From: Gammaproteobacteria bacterium
GTDB taxonomy: Bacteria; Pseudomonadota; Gammaproteobacteria; Xanthomonadales; SZUA-36
NCBI GenBank assembly: GCA_024277815.1
Contig: JAJRUM010000070.1
Location: 1 to 64,000 of the forward strand
Direction of reading: 5' to 3'
Length of the DNA: 64,000 bases
The translations under genes were made by a program, and so were the position numbers. Of the stretch, positions 58,536 through 64,000 are shown in pieces. The notes beneath the pieces are model-generated. The model did no database searches, was not told where the DNA came from, and saw only the letters and a list, made by a program, of their open reading frames with translations. Within the stretch, counting starts at the first letter, position 1, and every line of letters begins with the position of its first letter.

Positions 58536-59410
58536 GCTCCATGCCCCTGTCCTGGTGTGTGTTTTTCCTCAGAGATATACCGCTGCGGCTCCAGGCTGAA
58601 GCGGTCAAGGCAGCGTTGTGAACAAAACACATAGTGCTGAGCTTCATGGTCTGTGCTGATCTCGGCTGTCCATTCATCGACCCGCATGTGGCAAACCGGG
58701 TCATGCACCCAGGAATGCTGCTCAGTTTTTCGGTCACGCAGGGCGCCGTCCTCCAGCCACAGAATCCGGTCGGCAAGATCTTCAACGCGGGGGTCGTGGG
58801 TTACCAGGATGACCGACCGGCCTTCGTCACGCGCAATATCGTGCAGGATCATCATCACTTCCTGTCCATTGGCTGAGTCAAGGTTGCCGGTGGGTTCATC
58901 GGCCAGGATCAGGGCCGGTTCATTGATCAGCGCGCGCGCGATAGCAACCCGTTGTTTTTCGCCACCGGATAAGGTTCCGGGCTTGTTGGTGCGTCGCTTC
59001 GTGAGTCCCAGGCGGGCGATCAACTCTGTTGCTCTTGATCTGGCTGATTCCAGTGATGCGGGAACGAGCCGGGCGGGGAACAGTATGTTTTCCTCAACCG
59101 TCAATGCGTCAAGCAGGTTGAATGACTGGAAAACAAAACCAATGCTTCGTGCCCGCACCCGGGGTAGTTGGGATTCATCCAGTTGTGTTATCTCATTGCC
59201 ATCGATGAAGACTTTTCCGGAAGTGGGTCGCAACAGGCCGCCCAGCATCGATAGCAGGGTTGTCTTGCCGGAACCGGAAGGTCCCATGATCAGCACCAGT
59301 TCGCCCCGGCCAACTTGCAGGCTGATGCCGTCCACTGCCCGTACCTCGGTATGGCCGCTGCCAAAGGTTTTTACCAGTGCGTCACAGCTAAGAATTGTTT
59401 CATTTTCCAT
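58532..59410 (-). CDS. LolD/MacB-type ABC ATPase fused to a YHS metal-binding domain
   Basis: A 292-residue protein with two parts. Residues 1-225 are an ABC ATPase of the LolD/MacB/DevA type: Walker A GPSGSGKTTLLSML, signature TLSGGEKQRVAIARAL, Walker B ALILADEPTGNLDS and ILVTHDP. Residues 235-280 are a YHS domain: HDPVCHMRVDEW, HYVFCSQRCLDRFSLEPQRYI. The fusion would place a metal-binding unit on the cytoplasmic ATPase. It lies 13 bases after the second permease gene and overlaps the LolA-like gene, so it belongs to the same operon. Confidence 0.9.
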   Translation of the reverse strand: MENETILSCDALVKTFGSGHTEVRAVDGISLQVGRGELVLIMGPSGSGKTTLLSMLGGLLRPTSGKVFIDGNEITQLDESQLPRVRARSIGFVFQSFNLLDALTVEENILFPARLVPASLESARSRATELIARLGLTKRRTNKPGTLSGGEKQRVAIARALINEPALILADEPTGNLDSANGQEVMMILHDIARDEGRSVILVTHDPRVEDLADRILWLEDGALRDRKTEQHSWVHDPVCHMRVDEWTAEISTDHEAQHYVFCSQRCLDRFSLEPQRYISEEKHTPGQGHGA

Positions 59411-59423
59411 ATCGAATCAGTCC

Positions 59424-60533
59424 TCAGGCATGAAAGGCGGATAAAGGATCGACCTGCGCAACCTGACGGGCCGGTATCAGCGAGGCAAGCAGCGCTACAA
59501 CGGCCCCCACGACAGCAATGCGCTCAACTGATACCAGTGTGAGCTTCAGTGTCAGCTGTGGTATCAGGGCACTGGCCGCCGGCATCAGTAACAATGCCAA
59601 CACCGTAGCCAGCACAATACTTGCCAGCGTGATACCCGTCGCCTGTAATGCAATACCCAGGTAAACGGAGCGGTTAGAGGCCCCCAGCGCTTTGACGACA
59701 GCCAGTTCGCGTCGCTGGCGCGCGATCAGTGAATAAACAGCGAAGGCCACCAGTAATACAGCCAGTGCGCTGCCGATAAGTGTCATCAAGGCGATGGTCT
59801 CCACCCCCATCTGCATGGCCATGGTCTGGTCATTGGCGATGAATTGTTTTGTAGTCAGTGCGCTTACCTTTTCTACCTGACGCTCAATGTTGCCCACAAG
59901 CACGACCGGATCCATGCCGGCTTTGGCTTTGACCAGTATATAGCTGACTATATCCAGTGATCCCATGATGTCCTCCAGGTCACTTCTGGCCATGAAAATA
60001 ACTGAATTAGCCATCGAAAAGGTCCCCTCGGATAGGCCAACGACGGTAAATTGTTTATCGGCTATACGCAGAGTGCCGCCCAGCGCCAGGTGGGTCATGC
60101 GGGCAAACACCACCGGTACCACAGCTTCGCCCGCTGTCGGCAAAGCTTTGCCCTCCGCCATGGCCCAGGGTCCGGCACGGGTGTCTCCCTCGTCCAGTCC
60201 GACAATGAAGGAGAACCAGGGTTGATTGCCGCTTTTCACAACTGTATTGAGGTAGAGAATCTGGTCAACGCTGGCGACACCTTCGACCTGGCGAACTTCA
60301 TTGGCCTTCGAGTCGGACAGGTAAGAAGTCGCCATGTGCATATTCGATACTCCCTGCTGCATGACCCAGACATCGGCATCAGTGTGGCTAAGGTAGGCAA
60401 CCACCTGTTCGGTCTCTCCGGCGTAAACGGCCTCAAATACCATCACTAATAAAAAGGCGCTGGCCGCTGTGGCAATACTCGCCATCAAAGCAACGGGTTG
60501 CGCAAGCAGGCTTTTATAGGTCCAGTGCCACAT
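59424..60533 (-). CDS. FtsX/MacB-type ABC transporter permease, 1
   Basis: A 369-residue permease with an N-terminal span (SIATAASAFLLVMVFEAVYA), a large periplasmic domain and three C-terminal spans ending LLASLIPARQVAQVDPLSAFHA, the characteristic FtsX/MacB ending. Such permeases work as dimers with an ATPase and do not pump through the membrane but move cargo in the periplasm. It forms a pair with the next permease and the YHS-ATPase. Confidence 0.88.
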   Translation of the reverse strand: MWHWTYKSLLAQPVALMASIATAASAFLLVMVFEAVYAGETEQVVAYLSHTDADVWVMQQGVSNMHMATSYLSDSKANEVRQVEGVASVDQILYLNTVVKSGNQPWFSFIVGLDEGDTRAGPWAMAEGKALPTAGEAVVPVVFARMTHLALGGTLRIADKQFTVVGLSEGTFSMANSVIFMARSDLEDIMGSLDIVSYILVKAKAGMDPVVLVGNIERQVEKVSALTTKQFIANDQTMAMQMGVETIALMTLIGSALAVLLVAFAVYSLIARQRRELAVVKALGASNRSVYLGIALQATGITLASIVLATVLALLLMPAASALIPQLTLKLTLVSVERIAVVGAVVALLASLIPARQVAQVDPLSAFHA

Positions 60534-60535
60534 GT

Positions 60536-61666
60536 TCAGCTCCTGAACACCGCAGACGGATCCAGCCGGCGAATAATCCGCACCGGCGTCATGCTGCCCA
60601 GAACGGCAAAAATCAGGCTGGCAACCGCTGTGCGGATGACCGGTATCGGCTCTGATGCCAGTATCAGGTACAGCGGCATGACGGATTCGAAAACGGCTGC
60701 AATCAAGCGCGCAAAAAGCACGCCGACGGGAATGGCGATCAGCACCAGCAAAAATGATTCGACGATGACGGAGCGGCTCAGAAAACTCTGCGAAAACCCC
60801 AAGGCCTTCAGCACGCCAAAATCCCGTCGCCGGGCATTCACTGCTGAAAAAGTGATAATACCTGTGACCAGAATGCCGATGACATACGCTACATTGATCA
60901 TAAACCTGAAGACAGGCCCCATCAGGGCGCTGCCAAGAGCCTCATCTTGCGCTGCCAGCGCCTCGGATGTAAAAACGTCGGCCTCCGGTACCGCGTCCTC
61001 GATTCTGCCGGCAACCAACTGCCGATCGGCATTATTGTCCAGCTGTACCAGCAGGAAGCTCAGCATTGGGAAGGTTGTAATGTCTGCGGCAATGTCGGAC
61101 TCAAAATAGAAGTCGATCAGGTCATCGTAGCGAATAAAACCAAACGGCGTAAAGAATGCCGCAGTACCTGTAGATATACCGGAAATACGAAACTCGAAGT
61201 CTGACAATACAAACGGCTGGCCAACAGTGAGCGAATACTTATCTGCCAGCGACTCGTCAATGACAATATCACGGGCCTTGTCAGGCTGGATACCGGTCAG
61301 AAGCCGGTTCGCGCCACCGCCGGAGTCGTAGACCAGCAGGGAGATGGGTGTCCGCTGCTGGCCGCGCTGGTAGATCATTGGGATGCCGGTAATGGGGTAG
61401 GCCGCTGCTACTCCCTCTACGGCTTCTACATCCTGCCGGGTAAACTGTGGCAGGACTGAACGTGTGGCCGTCATATTTGAAACACCAGACTGGGTGACGA
61501 TCAGGTCTGCGTTGCGACTGATGACGGTGTTGCGTAGCTGTGCAAGCAAACCCTCGTTAAAGCCCTCAAGGATCAGAATGACCGCAATGACCGCCGCCAT
61601 GGCGGTTATTGTCAGCATCGTGCGGCCTGCATCGTGGCGTAGTTGCCTGTAGACGAAGTGGAACAT
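60536..61666 (-). CDS. FtsX/MacB-type ABC transporter permease, 2
   Basis: A 376-residue permease of the same architecture as its neighbour: span (GRTMLTITAMAAVIAVILIL), a long periplasmic domain and three C-terminal spans (AYVIGILVTGIITF, AKALGFSQSFL-like RRRDFGVLKALGFSQSF) ending MTPVRIIRRLDPSAVFRS. The two permeases probably form a heterodimer, like LolC/LolE. The stop is two bases before the start of the second permease. Confidence 0.88.
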   Translation of the reverse strand: MFHFVYRQLRHDAGRTMLTITAMAAVIAVILILEGFNEGLLAQLRNTVISRNADLIVTQSGVSNMTATRSVLPQFTRQDVEAVEGVAAAYPITGIPMIYQRGQQRTPISLLVYDSGGGANRLLTGIQPDKARDIVIDESLADKYSLTVGQPFVLSDFEFRISGISTGTAAFFTPFGFIRYDDLIDFYFESDIAADITTFPMLSFLLVQLDNNADRQLVAGRIEDAVPEADVFTSEALAAQDEALGSALMGPVFRFMINVAYVIGILVTGIITFSAVNARRRDFGVLKALGFSQSFLSRSVIVESFLLVLIAIPVGVLFARLIAAVFESVMPLYLILASEPIPVIRTAVASLIFAVLGSMTPVRIIRRLDPSAVFRS

Positions 61667-61750
61667 TAGGCCAGATAGTTCCAGTTTGTCTGTCTGGCTG
61701 TCAAGCGCTGTTTGCCATACGTGCCGTAAGCAAAGCTGGCACCGGGTGGC

Positions 61751-62422
61751 TCATGACACCACAGGGAGTTTGGTTTCTGTGCCGATCTCCACCAGGCCCG
61801 GGTCAATATACCTGTGGGGTGGAATCACCAGGTTGGTTGGAGCCGGAACACCCTTGAATACCCGACCGGCAAGATCAAATTTTGACTTATGGCAGGGGCA
61901 AAAGAATCCGCCCATCCAATCTGCATCAATATTTTGTGCGGGGAAGTCCGGCCGCCACAAAGGAACACATCCCAGGTGTGTGCATATCGCGATGACAACA
62001 AACAGTTCCGGGTTCATGGAGCGCAGTGCGTTTTGGGCATAGGCAGGCTGCTGGGATGCCACTTCTGAGTCCGGGTCTCTCAACCGCTCGAGCAAATGCT
62101 CATGCGAAAGGTCCTCCAGCATTTCAGGCGTGCGCCGCACCACCCACACCGGCTTGCCCTGCCACATGACGGTCACCCTGGCACCGGGCTCAATTCTGCT
62201 CACGTCGATTTGTACCGGCGCACCAATTGATCGCGCTCTGGCGCTGGGCTGCCATGAGGCCAGAAAGGGCCACATTGCGATCGACGCACCTGTTGCACCT
62301 ATCACCGCGGTGGTTGCTGTCAGGAATCTCCGGCGTGATGAAGAACCGCCAACAGATTCGCCGTCTTGTTCCGGGTCTGGTGGCTTATCTTGCCCGTCTA
62401 TCGGTATGATGTTTTCTGTCAT
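61751..62422 (-). CDS. petA: PetA-like Rieske iron-sulfur protein (orphan)
   Basis: A 223-residue Rieske protein of the ubiquinol-cytochrome c reductase type. Twin-arginine signal SSRRRFLTATTAVIG and a membrane helix anchor it. The two cluster motifs are CTHLGC and CPCHKSKFD; the second normally reads CPCHGSxFD, with Gly where Lys stands here. RVTVMWQGKPVWVVRRTPEM and LAGRVFKGVPAPTNL match PetA. No petB or petC follows; the next gene is an FtsX-type permease 84 bases away. ATG at 62422. Confidence 0.88.
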   Translation of the reverse strand: MTENIIPIDGQDKPPDPEQDGESVGGSSSRRRFLTATTAVIGATGASIAMWPFLASWQPSARARSIGAPVQIDVSRIEPGARVTVMWQGKPVWVVRRTPEMLEDLSHEHLLERLRDPDSEVASQQPAYAQNALRSMNPELFVVIAICTHLGCVPLWRPDFPAQNIDADWMGGFFCPCHKSKFDLAGRVFKGVPAPTNLVIPPHRYIDPGLVEIGTETKLPVVS

Positions 62423-62551
62423 AACAACCTCTTGTGCCGATACGGCTTTGCTGGCACGCCATATCATTTTCAGGAATTAGTCAAAAGACTCTCTAATGGT
62501 AGACTGTAAATTCAGATAAAGTTTCCTTAACTATTCAGTCTGTTCAGTTTT

Positions 62552-62564
62552 GTTCAATATGAAC
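62552..62564. repeat. Small inverted repeat before the GFA-family gene
   Basis: GTTCA, a 3-base centre and TGAAC, preceded by two more TTCA copies at about 9-10-base steps (from 62534). Such clusters can be operators; there is no direct evidence here. Confidence 0.35.
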
Positions 62565-62587
62565 ACGTGACAGGCGAGGTGGCCGAT

Positions 62588-63010
62588 ATGCCAAATGACA
62601 CAGTTACCGGTGGGTGCTTTTGCAAAAAAGTCAGTTATGAAATTTCCGGTAATATGGGGGTTTTCCAGTACTGCCATTGTTCCCGTTGCCGCAAGGTTAC
62701 CGGTAGTGCTCACGCCGCCAACCTGTTTCTTGCCCCGGATGATTTTAACTGGACTGGGGGTGAAGGCAGCGTAGTGCAGTACGATCCGCCGGAAACAAAA
62801 TACTTCGCTACTGCTTTTTGCAAAATCTGTGGATCGTCTTTGCCGTGGTTGTCGAAAAGCGGTCGGGTGATGATTGTTCCGGCCGGCACGCTTGATGGTG
62901 ACCCCGGCATTCGGCCAGGCCAGAATATTTTCTGTGCCTCCAGACCCGCCTGGTATACACCTGCGAGCAGCTTGCCAGAGTATGATGAAGGACCACCGGA
63001 CAGGCGTTAA
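62588..63010 (+). CDS. GFA-family (CENP-V/GFA) protein
   Basis: A 140-residue protein of the GFA/CENP-V family with the zinc-binding cysteines GGCFCKKVSYEI, CHCSRCRKVTGSAHAAN and FCKICGSSLPW. Members include S-hydroxymethylglutathione synthase, but most are uncharacterised. ATG at 62588 has GAGGTGG upstream; a GTG at 62567 would add seven residues. It faces away from petA. Confidence 0.88.
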   Translation: MPNDTVTGGCFCKKVSYEISGNMGVFQYCHCSRCRKVTGSAHAANLFLAPDDFNWTGGEGSVVQYDPPETKYFATAFCKICGSSLPWLSKSGRVMIVPAGTLDGDPGIRPGQNIFCASRPAWYTPASSLPEYDEGPPDRR

Positions 63011-63927
63011 GGGTTCGCGTGCTGGCTTGCGGGTAGCCGTGCAGCAATTATTTCCCGGTGATCGTTGAGTTCAAATAGTATGTCTGCTCTGGCCGGCAGG
63101 GATTCCAGCAGGTGTTCGGTTATACGTTGAAAATGCTGGATAAAATTTCTGATGCTTCGGGCGTCCATGATTCTGTCCGTCGGCCTGTCTCGACGCAGGC
63201 TGGAATGGGCCAGCGGACTATTCAGCTTGCGTTCCTGCTCAAGCCGCCATTGGTAAACAGCTTCAAAAGAGGGTGCTTTGAGCATGATACAGGTGTCAAC
63301 CAGGCCAAATAGCGCCGGGTAGACGCGGCACAATTGTTGATTGACGTGGTGTCTCCATTGCGCATCTGGATCGTGGTTCTTTTCAAGTTCGTTGACGGGT
63401 TTTACAAGTGCGCCAGAGGTTTGGGGCCTGGCACCGAGACACCACCCTTCGAGCAGAATCAGGCCGATGCTTTCGCTGACATGGGTCCATTGCCGCTGTG
63501 GGTAGCGGTCATCTTTGGCCTTATCGAATCTTGGTATCAGGGTTTCGGTCGTGCCGTCACGAAGTTGTAAGATTGTGTCAATGGCAAGCTGTACATCGTG
63601 GGTTCCAGGTACGCCACGTGTGACTAACAGCGGGTGTACCGTTGTAGCCAGATGTTGCCGTTGTGGCCGGGTAAAGTAGAAATCGTCCATAGATAGCACG
63701 ACGCCAGGCAACTTGTGCCGGTCGGCACAAAAAAATGCCAACAAATCAGCCAGTGTGCTTTTCCCCGATCCCTGGGCGCCGCTAATGCCAATGATAATCG
63801 TGCCGCCGGTTTTCTTTTGCCGGGTTGCGATGTGTTTTGCTACCGGCGCAAACCACTTCTCAGCCTGCCGGGCATAGGTAACAGGTAAGCAGTGTCTGGC
63901 GATAAAGTCATCAAGCCCACTGGTCAT
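63007..63927 (-). CDS. P-loop kinase, glycerate 3-kinase (GLYK/Tda10-like) family
   Basis: A 306-residue P-loop kinase. Walker A is GISGAQGSGKSTLADLL; GVVLSMDDFYFTRPQR and LLEGWCLGARPQ follow, with the C-terminal basic/aromatic stretch VYQWRLEQERKL. This pattern is that of plant-type D-glycerate 3-kinase and the yeast Tda10 relatives, so the likely reaction is phosphorylation of D-glycerate, but the family also has members with no proven substrate. It converges on the GFA-family gene with a 4-base overlap. Confidence 0.8.
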   Translation of the reverse strand: MTSGLDDFIARHCLPVTYARQAEKWFAPVAKHIATRQKKTGGTIIIGISGAQGSGKSTLADLLAFFCADRHKLPGVVLSMDDFYFTRPQRQHLATTVHPLLVTRGVPGTHDVQLAIDTILQLRDGTTETLIPRFDKAKDDRYPQRQWTHVSESIGLILLEGWCLGARPQTSGALVKPVNELEKNHDPDAQWRHHVNQQLCRVYPALFGLVDTCIMLKAPSFEAVYQWRLEQERKLNSPLAHSSLRRDRPTDRIMDARSIRNFIQHFQRITEHLLESLPARADILFELNDHREIIAARLPASQHANP

Positions 63928-64000
63928 GATCGCTCTGTCTTATCCACAGCGTGGAAATCCACTTGCTTCCCGCAGTGACCGGCAAGCCGGCATGCCGGGA

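Noticed and set aside
61675-61704. TTGACA and AACTAT on the minus strand just before the permease gene
   Set aside because: The -35 is perfect but the -10 is poor, and the start would lie only a base or two before the ATG; not reliable.
63940-63948. TTATCCACA, a DnaA-box consensus
   Set aside because: A single copy near the window edge with no AT-rich region or cluster of boxes; such 9-mers occur by chance.

Overview
The window looks like chromosomal DNA of a Gammaproteobacterium near the Pseudomonadales/Cellvibrionales. Three things suggest this: the gene orders aroQ-accB-accC and rpmG-rpmB-radC | dut-algC; a parAB pair beside atpIBEFHAGDC; and AtpB, AtpE and Dut sequences close to the Pseudomonas type. 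The lineage call is inference; there is no rRNA or tRNA gene here. Coding density is high and no gap exceeds about 200 bases. I found no insertion sequence, prophage or CRISPR array.

Layout. 1-6.6 kb: dsbD (cut by the window edge), a TlpA-like thioredoxin, aroQ-accB-accC, prmA and a methyltransferase. 6.6-10.3 kb: a surface-glycan-like cluster with two related polysaccharide deacetylases, an LpxL-fold acyltransferase and a sulfotransferase. 10.3-16.4 kb: ppa and a cyanophycin locus (cyanophycinase, cyanophycin synthetase, and a second Mur-ligase protein without ATP-grasp). 16.4-28.1 kb: tdk, a trans-sulfuration enzyme, mutM, a HyuA-like protein, rpmGB, radC, dut, a membrane-anchored AlgC, two tandem exported paralogues and gshA. 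28.2-37.8 kb: an oligopeptide ABC transporter (oppABCDF), a lipoprotein, rsmG, parA, parB and an OsmC-family gene with a well-formed FNR/Anr box. 37.9-45.3 kb: the complete F1Fo ATP synthase operon, with atpG interrupted by an in-frame TAA. 45.3-56 kb: an accessory stretch of small membrane proteins, a nitrilase remnant, a beta-propeller, a cupin, an S4 protein, GNAT and NTF2-like proteins, dbpA, a hemolysin-III protein, a secreted lectin-like protein and an FAD oxidoreductase.

56-62.4 kb, all on the minus strand, is the part most likely to be a little-described system. It encodes a Rieske protein, two FtsX-type permeases, an ABC ATPase fused to a YHS metal-binding domain, a LolA-like periplasmic protein, a small free-standing YHS protein and an outer-membrane barrel. 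Read together it looks like a route across the envelope for a lipid or lipoprotein, with metal or redox sensing; the cargo is unknown. The window ends with a GFA-family protein and a glycerate-kinase-like P-loop kinase.

Several housekeeping proteins carry unexpected changes: AroQ lacks the Asn and His of its active-site signature, Tdk lacks usual zinc ligands, AtpB has a long insertion, and DsbD has two N-terminal alpha domains.
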